DNA of 64,000 nt. It comes from Malus domestica (lineage: Eukaryota; Streptophyta; Magnoliopsida; Rosales; Rosaceae). The position numbers and the translations under genes are program-made. Below the pieces are notes generated by a model, which was given only the letters and a program-made list of their open reading frames with translations, ran no database searches and was not told the origin of the DNA. Positions 9,701-22,221 of the stretch are shown piece by piece. Every line of letters starts with the position of its first letter. Position 1 is the first letter of the stretch. Location: positions 2,740,501-2,804,500 of the forward strand of contig NC_091675.1 in NCBI RefSeq assembly GCF_042453785.1, written 5' to 3'.

Positions 9701-12700
9701 CTCATCTATTTGTTTACAGAACCACAGACTCAACTCAACCTGTTGAGAATATACAAGAAAACGTGTGCATTTAGGTTTAGCTTACCGTCAAATCAGGCAA
9801 AGGGATTTTAACTTTAGTAAGCATTATTTCGCAATTATATGCCCGCCTTATCTCAATCTGCAAGAACCAGTAAATTTCTCATTAGAACTGAGGTGGCAAA
9901 GGAAGACTATATTCAATTAATTCAATAAAACAAAATAAGGTACAATAGGCAACATGCTAGATAGATCCTCACTTCAAGCCAGTTAACTAGCAATAACATA
10001 TTTACCAGATTTTTTCCAATATGCAAAAAAATGACAAAAAGGAGAGCTCCTGCGAGCAATAATAGACTTTATGACCAAGCACAATTGCTATTGGTGCTGT
10101 ACATACTATGAAGCTCCACTTTGCACATACTGCTGAATTAATAATTTGCTCCATAATATACAAGTTACATCAAAAGTGTCCTTGAGGGACCAGGTGAGGA
10201 ACATTACTGATGTAAGCTAGGTCAGGGAAGCCCACCCTGTATTAACAGATCGACACAACTCTAGTTATCCACAAATGAAGTAAAACCAGTATGCAATGCA
10301 AATTACCAGTTGAACTTTTTCAGATTTAGGTCCCTTGGTACGACCACCAGATTTTCCTCCTGTATTCCCATGGTCTGAATTTGTAGTAGCCGCAGAAAAA
10401 AGACTCTCAAGTTCTTTCATGTCAAACTCTGGAGGCCTGGAGCAGAGTAAACAGATTCAGAATAGGGTGCAAACTGTACGAATTTATAAAAACTAATAAA
10501 TTATTTACAGAAGTGGCATACTTGGTTGCTTCATCAGCTTTTTGTGCTTCAGCCCATAAGCTTCCGTGCATCGCTCTTGTTAATTTTAGCCAATGATATG
10601 GCTTCAGATTGGCCTTTTTGGGTTGAGGCTGATTTCTGGAACGTGGATTCATTAGGGCCCTTCCCTTCAGACTAAACGGAACCCCAGAAGGTGGTCCAGG
10701 AATTGAAGGAATATTACCATTACTATCGCTGGAGTTGGATGTGGGGGAACCACCAGATTTTGATACACCATTAGGAAGAGGAGGAGGTGGAACAGGTGGC
10801 ACGGGTGCAGCATTCTGGAATAAAGATTCCTTTGGTGCCAAAGCTGGAGGAGGGGGTGGTGGTGGTGCAGAAGGTGTTACATTCGAAGTTGAGGCAGGGC
10901 CTGGACGTAGAGGAGGTAGAGGAGGTGGAGGGGGACCATACAAGACTGCTGAAGAAGCAGTACCACGGGGTGGAGGTGGAGGGGGAGGGGAAGCTGCAAT
11001 GGAGGGGGCCTTGACTGTGGATGATGGTGGTCTTCCTGAAAAAGGAGGTGGAGGAGGGGGAGATGGGGTTGAAACTGAGTTCTTGACAGAGGATGACATT
11101 CCCTGGGAGGAAGGGGGAGGTGGAGTGGGAGTGGGGGGTGAGACTGAGTCCTTGAGAGAGGATGATGGTCCTGGAAAGGATGGAGGAGGAGGAGGAGCAA
11201 GGGGAGCTGAACTTGAGTTCTTGAGAGAGGATGATGGAGATTCCTCCAAGAAAGAACGGAGCAGAGGAAGAGGAGGGGGAGATGAAATTAGAATTTTGAC
11301 AGGGAGAGATGGAGATGACCCTGAAAAAGATGGGGGTGGAGGAGGGGGAGGGGGAGCGGAAATTAAGTTCTTGACCGGGGAAGATGGAGATGCCCCTGAA
11401 AAATGAGGAGGTGCAGGGGGAGGAGGAATTGAAACTGAGCCCTTGCTATCAGAGGATGAAGATGTCACTAACTGATTACGAGGTCGAGGTCGAGGTGGAG
11501 GTGGAGGGTGGAGAGGAAAAGATGCTGACTGACCTCTACCCTGTAATGTACTTTTAGTGTGTTCGGTAAGCCAATACTCTGGGGAATTTGAAGTTTGTTG
11601 TGGAAGTTCTGGTGGCAGAGGCGAAGGTGGAGTAGCAACAGAAATCTTTTCTACAGTTGCATGCCCAGAAAATTGCAACGAGGAAGGTGGTGGTGCGGGA
11701 AAAGACAACTTACCAGGCTGCAGAGGCTTAGGTAGAGAATCAGGAGCTGATGGGGCATGTGATACGGGAGATACAGTTTCAGGCTGTCGGATTTCTTCTT
11801 CCTTATGATCCTGCAACAGAGCTGTAATGCCGAGGGCTGAGGGTGCACTTTGATATCTTGATATCGGCACAGGCGATCCTTGCAAGGAATTACAATATGA
11901 AACTGGTGCAGATAGGGAACCTTGACGTGCACGCTGAGATATGATTTTAGAATGGGTAGGGCGTAGGAGAGCAGCTTGTAGGTCTTGGGGTTCAATCTTT
12001 TTTCTGATTATACCGCTGTCTAGAGACGGTTGAATGTTGGAGATAGATAGTTTCCCAAGAGCCATATATGGTGGACTCTGGATACTATTTTCTGATGCCC
12101 TTGGTTCTGTTTTACGGCATTCGGGAAGTGATTCTACCAGCAAGTTCGCTGTCTCTGTAGCATGAGCAAAAGCAGTATCATGTTTCCCCTGAGCCACAGA
12201 TACGGTACTCTTGATATCAGTTGCTGATGAGTTCATTTCTGATTTAATAATATTTTCTGTTGCCTTTGGTTCTGATTTAACTCTTCCAGGAAGTGATTCT
12301 ACCAATAAGTTGCCTGCCTCTGTGGTATGAGCAGAAGCACCATCATGCTTCCCCTGAGCCACAGATGTGAGACTCCGGACATCATTTTCTATTGATTTAA
12401 CTTCTGAACTAAGTGTTTCAGGAATTGATTCCAGCAAAAAGCTCCCTGTCTCTGTAGTATAACCAGAAGCACTATCATGTTTCCCCTGAGGCACGAATGT
12501 GAGACTCTTGATATCATTTTCTGAGGACTTCACTTCTGATTTAAGTATTTCAGGAGTTGATTGCAGCAACAAGCTGCCTGTTTCTATGTTATGCAAAGAA
12601 GTACTATCCAGTTTACGAAGAGCACCTGACGAGGCAATCTTCTGGAGTACATGTGTTACATCTGACTTTGGATCTAGCCAATCCACGCTGCTAAACATCT

Positions 12701-14978
12701 CCTGAACCTTTGCAAAAGCTTCCGCAGGAAGGCCATCTTTCTCCTCCATACCAGGCAAATCAATATCTATAAGAGAAGAAGCAGCATCCATCTCCGAGAA
12801 AAGAACCTTCATCCAGATAAAATTATTAACAGTTGTGTTAATGATTTAATTTGTTCCTGAACATGAAGTTGAAATTTCACTAAACAAAAAGATAAAGGAG
12901 AACGCAAAGGGTAGATGAGTACCTCTGCTCTGAAATCCTTGGGAAATTGATCCTTAACATTCCATAAGATGTCTATGTCCTCACGATTAAGCATCAAAAT
13001 ATTGGACCTTATAAAGGCCGTATTGAACATGATCCGAAACATCATCTCTTCGCGTTCCAGATCGCTATCCAGACTAATACACTCTAGAACCACATCACCT
13101 TGGATATGGCAATGTATATCAATTTTAACTAGTTCACAATCTGCCTGCACCAAGAAGTTAAGAATTAAAATGAAGTTCAAGGCAAAGCATCAACATATAG
13201 ATAAATGAAACCATGATTTGCAAATATCCTACTTAAGCTAATAGCACACGAGAACAGACTTCCAGCAACTTCCAATAGTACAATTAAGAACTTAAGAGTA
13301 CAATTGTGGGAAGAGTAAACAATCCAAGTACGCGAGAATAAATTACCAACAAAAAACTCTTTCTTGTTCAGGAAGAGAAAACTACAATCTACAATTACCA
13401 AAGGAAAAAACATATAAATGAGAGTAAAATGACTTAAACCACCTGCTTGTAATGTCGTACTAGTTTGCTCCTTTTTGGTGTTGAGAACAAAACTTTAGGA
13501 GTTCGATCAGCAGCCATAAAAGGGTCCTGCCCATATATTCTAAATATTGGACGGCAACCTCCCTCTCTGTCCATATTCGGAATGAATCTAATGATGATGC
13601 AGTCCAACGTAAGCGCCCTATCCAGTGGAGGCCATTCTGATCCCACATTTCTTCTTGTTATATACTGCAAATACCTCTGTTGCGAAGGCATTGGATTCAA
13701 CGGTGACATTAACTGCAAAAGTTCCCTAGGTGCTTGCTTGTAAATCATGTCCAACGTCTTGTGCTCCTCAGTGTACTGTTTCCTGTAAATCAAGAGTGCA
13801 GCCAGCATGAATGCCAATACCAACCACCCACCTCGTTCACAATGCATCAAGAGCACATTCTGTTGCCCGAGTGAAAGCCAGCTTTCACTTGATCTCAGGC
13901 AGTGGTGGATCGCTTCCATTGTAAGAAGTGGGCAACCTTCATAGTGGCGAGGATAGTCCATTACTGTCATGTCATGCTCAGACAATATGTTGGAAAGCAG
14001 GCTTTGGTGTTCTCCATCTCGAAAGTTAAAGACCATGAATGAAGCATCAGGAAACTGGTCACGCAGTTGACCTGCTATGCCTCCTATGTAGACTTTATAT
14101 TCATCTTCTTCCATAACGTCAGTGGTAAAACAGCAATCAAAAACTACATGTGCAGAGAAACAATTACCAACATGTAAATACACATAGTTTAAATTCTTCT
14201 GCAGCGTAAGTGCATAACGACACACAGAACTCGAGAACAAGCCAGCAAATACAAAACAAATTGTTTCCTTCTGAAACAGTCATCAGCGTTCAATTGTTGA
14301 AGGATATACATATTAGCATGTATATACAGAGCATAAAAAATGGATAAATTCCACATTAGTGCCCACATTGTATTGAGCAAAATTTGTCTATCACCACACC
14401 AAAATAAAAAATTTCATAATTTGTGACTGAGTGGAAATGAAGTACTGACTTTAGATTCATTTCTTCTATCAACTTTAGAGCACAATAGTTAATTGCCAGT
14501 AAAAAAGTTTCTAGGCATACACGGGAACTTTAAACGTGTCCGGCGTGTGCCCACAAATCAACCCTGAACCCTACTATTCCCAGGACATATTAACGGAGCC
14601 TCCCCAAAGTTTGTATCGGTCAAATTAGTGCAGTTCCATTCATGCATACTCTGTCCAACTAATGCAGTTCACTTCATTCTTAGGAATCCCAAAAGACACA
14701 GTAAATATGCATCTCCAAATATAGACATCCTCAAATTGCAAACAATCAGCTCTTAGTTGAGATTCTAATATCAAAACACGAAAAAACGAACAAAAAGAAG
14801 GAAAAGTCCCAGTAACACCAACCACATTCAAGCCTTACGCAAATTTAACAAACATCATCTTCAATAAACCAAATTTGAAAGAAATTAAAGCCCAGAAAAG
14901 CATACCATAAACGCTCTCAGATATCTCCAAAAGCCCGTCCGGCGGCTTCCGGTAGAAGAACTTCCTAAACAACGCCAT
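6759..14978 (-). CDS. class II formin-like protein (PTEN-like, FH1 and FH2 domains; FH18/FH20 type)
   Basis: Nucleates and bundles actin; class II plant formins also touch microtubules and membranes. Seventeen exons give 1483 residues: 14906-14978, 13443-14143, 12923-13144, 10522-12806, 10307-10436, 9786-9857, 9406-9504, 9219-9260, 8787-8867, 8639-8689, 8468-8549, 8184-8278, 7914-7985, 7705-7821, 7373-7441, 7217-7283 and 6759-6952. The start MALFRKFFYRKPPDG is the standard class II N-terminus. A PTEN-like phosphatase and C2 region fills about residues 10-410. Its P-loop reads HCERGGW (125-131) and lacks the catalytic arginine, so it is probably a lipid-binding, inactive phosphatase fold, as in other class II formins. 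A long polyproline FH1 (about 700-1040) leads to FH2, starting at LKPYHWLKL (about 1066). Intron 10 has a GC donor. The leader and upstream DNA hold GA repeats. Confidence 0.92.
8301..8318. repeat. poly(A) run in a formin intron
   Basis: A run of about 20 A on the + strand (T on the gene strand) near the 3' end of a formin intron. Probably a simple repeat or part of the polypyrimidine tract. Confidence 0.4.
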
Positions 14979-15247
14979 TGTTCCTCAAGATCCGAAAACA
15001 CCCCACGAAAAACCAACACCCAAAACCCCTCCAATTCAACCCGCATTGCTCCGAAACGTAAAGCCCATCTCAGCTCGAATACCCATATCACGAAATCCCC
15101 AGAGGAATTAAATAACCAAGCCCCATGAGAGAGAGAGAGAGAGAGAGAGTGAATGTTGAGGAACCAGAAGGAATGGATTTTGCTGGGTTTCTACGGAAAG
15201 TGCTTCTGAGAGACTTAGCTTTCACATTCACACTTATTTGTTGTGTG

Positions 15248-15286
<39 letters not shown>

Positions 15287-15775
15287 GCTTTCAATCAACC
15301 ATGGGGTATCTTCTTCCTACGTTGTATCAGAAAAAATGTAGAGAGAGAAAGAGAGAAAGATGTGAGAGAGAGAAAGAAAGAGGGGGATCTGGGGTTTGTC
15401 TCTCTCTCTGTTTGCGTCTAACGGGTTTAGGAGAGAGAAAGGATGGAATTAGAAAAGAATGATGATTATGACGTGTCTGTCTTTGAATTTTATTTATTTT
15501 CTGTTTTTTTTCTTCTGACTTTTTAAATAATTATTTTACTTGCTTTGGTGGCACATCATCGCACGTGTGTTGTCATGAAGTAATAAAACTATGAAATGAC
15601 GACGCAAGTCATATTGCTGGTCGCATGTTTGTAACAAACAACGGTCACACGTAGAGGGTAGTTTGGTCATTTTATAGGTGATTTAATTCATGCCTTAAAA
15701 TTACATACTACTTTTAAATTCATACATTAACTAAAGTCGCGCACCCAACACTGCCTAACTTGTGAACTCCTACAC
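14979..15775 (-). promoter_or_regulatory. formin 5' leader and promoter region with GA repeats
   Basis: No gene seen. Two (GA)n tracts lie at 15127-15149 and 15252-15281, with looser GA-rich DNA to about 15440. On the formin strand these are CT repeats, common in plant 5' leaders. The sequence GAGACTTAGCTTTCA occurs on either side of the second tract (about 15210 and 15278), so the tract grew with a local duplication. A CACGTG at 15563-15568 is a possible G-box. Confidence 0.45.
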
Positions 15776-16663
15776 AACACGTGAAATTAGCGCTCTCTCC
15801 CTCAACAAAATCCTAGCCGGCTACCTTTATCACTGACGGCCTTTGGCTATGGTTGGGGGCCGGTGGCAGCTTCCCTCCTAACCTTTTCTCCCTTCCTCTT
15901 CCCCCCTCTTTCCTCCTCTTTCCCATCCCAACCTTCCCCCCTCGCCATGCACTACTTTCTTTCCTTCGACACCACATCAACTTCTTCTTTTCGGCCTTCA
16001 CCTACCTCATCTCCCCTCCCTTGCTTCTCTCCCACCATTTTGTATGCAACATTCCTCGGATTTATGCCTTGGATCTAGGCCATGCCCTTTCAAGATTTTT
16101 TTTTTTTTTTTTTGGTTTGGCGTTGGCTTTTCTTGGTGTGGGGTGAATTTGGGTTGCAGGTGGGTTGGATCCACCTTCGTCAACTCTTTTACGAGGTGGT
16201 ATCACCTTCCTCATCTAGTTCTGGTGGCTACATTGACGTGTGCATTCAAATCTAGCGGCTTGGCTTATTCTGCCAGCTCGGTTTGATATGGTGGCTAGGC
16301 TTGTGCAGCTCGGATCTGGTGGCTCCGCTACCTGTTACAGCCAACCCTTTTGGTGCTCGATGTGTGGATGCCAGAACCTCACTCTGGCAAATTTGTAGGT
16401 AATCTTGGCATGTGTGCCTCGTCCCTGTGATGAGCAGACCAACGGATCCCTTCTCGGATTAGTGTAGTTGTTTTCACTCATCTTATGTGCACTGTGGTGG
16501 TGCTGTTGTTTTGGCTAGATTGGTCTTTGCCTTTGTGCGATGCATTTTGTAGTCTCGTCTGTCAACGGTGACTTGATGTGGTCTCGCTCTACCGCGATGA
16601 CTTTATGTGGCCTCGTTATTCAACGATGACCATTGTAGCTGTTGGTATTGCTTTGTTGTGACT

Positions 16664-17570
16664 AGTGGCGGATCTAGGATTCTCACATTGGGTGGTCCTA
16701 ACCACCCAATGTGTCCAAAAAAAGAAATAAACGATAAACTTACAAAAACTAAATAATAGTATTTTTCATTCATAAATCATGGTAAAAACAAAGCTAGGTC
16801 ATCATGAATAAAATCCCTTCTTCTAATTTGTAAATACTTGTCACTTAGTACTACGGTCTAGTGGCATTCTTCTTCACTTGTAAGTGAGAGGTTTTAGGTT
16901 TAATTCTCGCCAAAGGCGAATTTGAACCACATTATTGCTATTCCATTATGAGGCTAAGCCCACCTCTTCTCTCTTAGTGTAGATAATATCAATTGTTAAA
17001 AAAAAAAATTGTAAATACTTTGATAACGTTTCACAATTTTACGAAAAAATTAAAAAAAATGATTTAGATGTAATTTACAAAATACGGGATTTTTGGCACA
17101 TAAAATAGGATTCACAATAAAAACTGCGCCTTTGACCATTTCACCCAATAGAGATTTAACCAAAAAAAAAACCAAATAGAGATTATAAAAATTAAAAATA
17201 AAATAATAAGAAATAGAATAGTAGATGAGAAAGTGCTTTTTAAAAGCAATATTTTAGTAGCAATGGTAGGCCCATGTAGCAGATAAAAGAAGAAGAAAAA
17301 AGAGTTTCAGCCTTCTTCCTCGCGGGAAAGCTGCAACTCCTCTACCTCCTCCATGGATGCACTGCACCAGAATTTTGATTGTACCACGGTCCATCCATAA
17401 CTATGTCATTTAACAAAATAAATTTCCTAGGCAGAGCCCATATAGTCCTAGGCGTGAATATGTCCTCCCTATTGTAATATTTGGAGGGTTCCAGAAGGAT
17501 CTTCATAGGCGTTTTTCTAGCATCCAGGTGGTCCTAGGACCACCTTAGTCCCTATATGGATCCACCCTTG
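16664..17570. mobile_element. Mutator-type MITE nested in the LINE-like copy
   Basis: A perfect 9-bp duplication GTTGTGACT flanks it (16655-16663 and 17571-17579). The ends are inverted repeats: AGTGGCGGATCTAGGATT on the left, and TGGATCCACCCTTG on the right, with GGTGGTCCTA blocks mirrored just inside both ends. It is 907 bp and non-coding, and carries a SINE at 16840-17008. Confidence 0.75.
16840..17008 (+). mobile_element. tRNA-derived SINE inside the Mutator-type MITE
   Basis: The 12-bp duplication TTGTAAATACTT lies at 16828-16839 and 17009-17020. The body begins with a tRNA-like part: GTCTAGTGGCATTC resembles an A box and GGTTTAATTCT a B box. It ends in a short poly(A). The body is about 170 bp, the usual SINE size. 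Confidence 0.7.
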
Positions 17571-19081
17571 GTTGTGACTATCGTTTATTGTGACAGATTT
17601 GTACTAGTGACACTTCACTAGAAGAAAAAAGCTCATCTACCACGGTGGATGCCCGTGGTAGATTGCAATCTACCACGGACAATGTGCCCGTTATTAATCT
17701 GGATGTGATAAAAAGTCACAATTTCAACCACGAGCTATGGCCGTTGTCTAATATGATGCAACCACGGATTGTGCCCATGATAGATTGGAATCTAACACCA
17801 CGTGCACTATAGCCATTGTGGATTCCAAATTGACCACAAACCATGCCCGTTATAAAACAATTCCCAAAAATAAAAAATAAAAAATATTCAATAAAAATTA
17901 TATATAATATTTATATACAAATTGCATATTTACTACAATATAATGATTACATAAAAAACCACATATTCAAAATACAAATATTACAAGTTGTACACTAAAA
18001 CTAACAACAAAACCAATGAGTTATACTAAGTGCCAAATAGGCCTCTAATAGCAAAGACATTGTTAATTGAAGACTACACATTTCTTTGAACACCTCCGAA
18101 CAAAAGACTTGAGAGTGAAATACTGCCTCTAATGCTTGAGCTTCAGAAATTGATGCCTCTCTCTATCCATCTGTATAGACATAAGCCTATGGATGAAAAT
18201 AGTAAATAGATAAACAAAACTTGAAGCTAAATTAACAAGTAAAAATTTAAATAGACGAATCTCTAATGGTCCACACATGACACCAAAAAATTAATCAATA
18301 AAAACTTGAACATTTATACAGAACTAATCTCAACAAGATTATGTAGTGCAAAACTAGCATTGCATTACAGAGAATGGATCAAATGTAGCCAAGAACTTAA
18401 ATTACAATCATCAAATTTCTAAGATATTATTCCTATCCGCTCCACCTCTAAAGCTAGCATTTCTTCATTGCTTCGTTCCATCTCCCAATTGACCAAAGTC
18501 ACTAGCTCATGATCAATTGCTTACACATTCAGGTTATCTAATGCACATAAACCAAACACAATATATAATTACCTGATTAAATTTAAAAAAAAATGGAAGA
18601 ATTGAAATTTATAAACATTAAAACAATAAAATAAAAAAGATGAAGCTTAATTACCCCAAGTGAAAAGCAACCCATTTGATGCAGCAGAGGCGGTGTGCTC
18701 GCGGTCGCAAGCAATGTCCAGCTACGGCCAATTAGCCCTCGCTGTGCACCCAAAAAGCTCCAGAGAATTGCTTCGGGATCCTCAACCATTGCTCCTTCCC
18801 ATTCCGACCGGTCTGCTCGAACTTGCAATATCCCCACACGTAAATCGTCTTCTTCATCGGAATGCTCACCGGCCGGTTGCGACCTAGAAGCTCATCAATG
18901 TCAATTTCCATAAATTCCCTTCACATACTGAACCACAAAGTTGCAAGTCAACAAATCTGACAAAAAATTAACAAATCTTAATCCAATTGAAGGAGAAAGT
19001 TGGGAGCTTCACAAAATGGCTTCTCTGTTTGGTTACCTGGGAAATGGAATAGTGGTGAATTGGGATTTTGTCGGTAGCCAA

Positions 19082-19084
<3 letters not shown>

Positions 19085-19114
<30 letters not shown>

Positions 19115-19263
19115 AGGACTCAAAGTGGACGAGGAAGAAAACTGAAAAATGGTTGTCGTTGGTGAAATATTAAGAGAGAGAGAGATCTCCTGAGGACTCA
19201 AAGTGGACGAGGAAGAAAACTGAAAAATGGTTGTCGTTGGTGAAATGTTAAGAGAGAGAGAGA
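19085..19263. repeat. GA tract plus 78-bp tandem duplication
   Basis: A (GA)n run at 19085-19110 is followed by two near-identical 78-bp units, at 19111-19188 and from 19189. Each begins CCTGAGGACTCAAAGTGG and ends in its own GA run. Lies inside the CACTA element. Confidence 0.75.
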
Positions 19264-19544
19264 GGAGAATGACAAAGGTCGGTTTAATTTCTCACGATTT
19301 GAGGAAGGGGAGTTTTGCAGTTAGCTGATGGGATGAGATAAACCAAAAAATGAAATTTGAATCTCCTTTATATTTTGAAAAGCGGACGGGAGTGTTGTGA
19401 AATTTTCAAATTTCAAAGATGTTTGAAATTTTGCAAAATTCTTGTTCAGCCTCCTCTAGATTTTTTAGTTAAGTGTGTGTGATTCCATCACATATTATGT
19501 CCATGATAGATAACAAAAAGATGATGTAGATGTTAAGCATTGTC

Positions 19545-22221
19545 TGTCACAGCCCGTCCCGGAATTTTTAATTCCGAGGACATGAAATTACGGAAATGTC
19601 CCTAATACGTGACTAAGGTATAATTTTCACTTTGGTAATTAGAGTGGAGACTTAGACTTAAATTTTATGATGGAATTTTATGAAATTGGGATTGGATTGA
19701 ACATGTGGGATCCCCACACCTCAAAACCCTCCCCAATTCCCGTATACTGTCATTCACTTTCTCTCTTCCTCAGACCTCACTCTCTCTCTCTCTCTCTTCC
19801 TCTCCGACGCTCAACCTCACCCAAAACCACCTAAAACATAAACAAACGTCCAAGATAAGACCACATTTGGACTCCTGGAACTTCCACGATCACGTAGACA
19901 TCAATTTCAGGTAAGTTCTACTTCGGAAAACCCTAGTTTTCAAAGTACCCGTGAAATGGCACTGTTCATAAACTCTTAAATGGTGGTGTTTTAGCTTAAA
20001 ACAAGATCACAGTGAGCTTTAGGATGTCCCAAGGAAGCTCGGAGTGCTTCGTTGGAAGTTTTTGGACGTAAGAACACGGAGATCGATAAGTTCAAAGTTT
20101 GGCCGGAGCTTTCGAGGCGTTTTCCGGCGAATCCCCGGCGAGTTAGGAGTTGAGGTAGGTATCAATCTCTTCGTCTCTTCAAGTACTACAACTTTCCTTT
20201 TTGTTTCACTCAATTTCGTTGAGTATTGAAGAAGTTATACTCATTTGAAAAATACTCAGTTTCCGGCAACCTCCGAGGCTTTCGAGGCAGTTTCCGGCCA
20301 AACCACGGAGAACTAGGTGTTGTGCAAGGTACCATTCTTTTTGTCTCTTCAAGGGCTACAACTTTCATTTTTGAATCACTTGATTTCGTTGAGAAATGAC
20401 AAAGTTATGGCAATTTGAAAAACTGTCCAGAAAACAGCCGCCGGAAAAACCAGTCCGGCGACCCAAGGAAGAAGAAGGTGCTACAGTAAAAATAAAAAAT
20501 AAAAATAAAATTATTTTAAAAATATGTCGACGTCCGTGACGTCGAGTAGATCACTGTGGTATATTCATATACCTAAATTGAACACCGTATGAGAAAGTTA
20601 TTGAGGATTGTTGGTTAGGTGTTCAAATAACGTTTTATAGTTTTCACATTTAGGTGAAAATGTGAATTGATGATCCGACCGTTGGATCGTCACCAAACTT
20701 TGATACGTTGTAATACGTAATATTTGAGGATTATTGGAACTTACGGATTGGGAATCCGAGTTACGGATCTTCCGGAATTGGAATTGTAAGTCCATAATAT
20801 AAAATGTTAACCGTCACTTAGTTTTGGAAATTGACGGAGATCCGACCGTTGGATGGTAATGAAATTTTAGGATGTTGTCCTAGAGGTATAATGTGGACCT
20901 CTGGAAGTTATGGATTTAAAATCTGAGTGGCAGATCTTCCGGATCGATCAACGTAGTGACGTATTTTATATAAGTTATATATTTTATCGATATGAATTCT
21001 GAGCCTGGATTTGATTACTATTCTAGGCGGCGATCGTCATGACGCCTTGATGTGTGGTGCTAGGGAGTTGTTGGACGAACTCCAGGTGAGTGGGCAGTTT
21101 TGTTTTCCGTATATATATATTTTTGACGTTTCCCAGAAATTGAATTGAAATGAAAATATGTTTAAAATGAAATGCATATGAGTTATGTGGAAAAACGGGA
21201 AGTGAAATACCATGCATAGAATTGATATGAAAAGTATATAGAAATGTGAGTTGAAATGCCATGCATGAATTAATATATGATGCATATGTATGAATTGGTG
21301 CGGTGGACGCACAGGTAAGAATTGATTTATGATGCATATGTATGAATTGGTGCGGTGGACGCACAGGTAAGAATTGATTTATGATGCATATGTATGAAAT
21401 GGTGCGGTGGACGCACAGGTGAGTATTTATTTCTGTTATGATGATGTTGATGTATATTGAGCTCAAATCCTGCACCATAGTTTAGTGCTTATAGTATTCA
21501 CCGCATCGCACGCTCGCCTTGGATCCAAGTAGATGCTAGTCGTACAGTCCACGCGGAGTGGGTACGACAGGCCAGTCGCGAGAGTGTTAGTGAGATTCCG
21601 ACTGGTGGGTGACCTTAGATTATGTGCACAGATGATTTATGAGAAGCACTAGAGCGTAACTTGTGTGCAGAAGGCCGGACGGGTCACAGAGGTGACTCCG
21701 GCAGAGTGAGAGTGATAGATTTTGAGCTCTAGGTTCAACCGTACAGGGCCATTAGTAGAGGGCCTCCGGTTGATTACTTTCTTGCACCTGATATGATTAT
21801 TGTTGATGCATCCATACTTAACTGTTGAATTAGACATGGCATGGCATGATTGATAAAGAAAAATGTTGAGATAGTAGTTATGAAGTTTTGAGAATATATA
21901 TGTATATTTATATTTTACATTTATGGGAAAGTATACAGGTTTTACGGAGAGGGGTTACAACGTTTTGAGAAATGTTTGGATTTGGAAAAGAATTGTTTTA
22001 CTGACCCACTCAATTTTGGTTTTGCGCCCCTCCAGGTTCAGGAATCACAAATGTGTGGTGACTACGAGGAATTCGACGGTGTTCTGACAGATTGGACAAA
22101 ATTAGGACTCATCTTCGGGTGTATCAACTTAAATTGTATCTTAAAGCTTCCGTACTGTGCAAATGGTTACGTCACTCTCACGTGACGGCCAGCATGCCCT
22201 TCTTCAGGACGGGGTGTGTCA
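19545..22221 (+). mobile_element. solo LTR of an LTR retrotransposon (2.7 kb)
   Basis: Begins TGTCACAGCCCGTCCC and ends GGGGTGTGTCA, so it has the TG...CA ends of an LTR. It is flanked by a perfect 5-bp duplication TTGTC (19540-19544 and 22222-22226). No internal coding region, second LTR or primer-binding site is attached, so it looks like the product of LTR-LTR recombination. A 52-bp unit is tandemly repeated three times inside. A relative in the opposite orientation lies at 61025-63229. Superfamily is not certain; Ty3-type is a guess. Confidence 0.75.
21268..21421 (+). repeat. 52-bp tandem repeat, three copies
   Basis: Three consecutive 52-bp units, each with GATGCATATGTATGAA followed by GGTGCGGTGGACGCACAGGT. 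They begin near 21268, 21320 and 21372 and differ very little, so the expansion is recent compared with the LTR that carries it. Confidence 0.85.

Noticed and set aside
10735-11406. Long open frame for a glycine- and acid-rich protein on the + strand
   Set aside because: It is the antisense of the polyproline FH1 part of the formin exon; Gly codons are simply the complement of Pro codons.
15125-15462. Two open frames rich in Arg-Glu and Glu-Arg repeats
   Set aside because: They are translations of the GA microsatellites in the formin leader region.
15813-16286. Overlapping frames with Ser/Pro/Phe-rich products
   Set aside because: Low-complexity CT-rich 5' part of the LINE-like copy; no family resemblance.
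21268-21421. CRISPR-like array
   Set aside because: Direct tandem copies without spacers, in a plant nuclear LTR.
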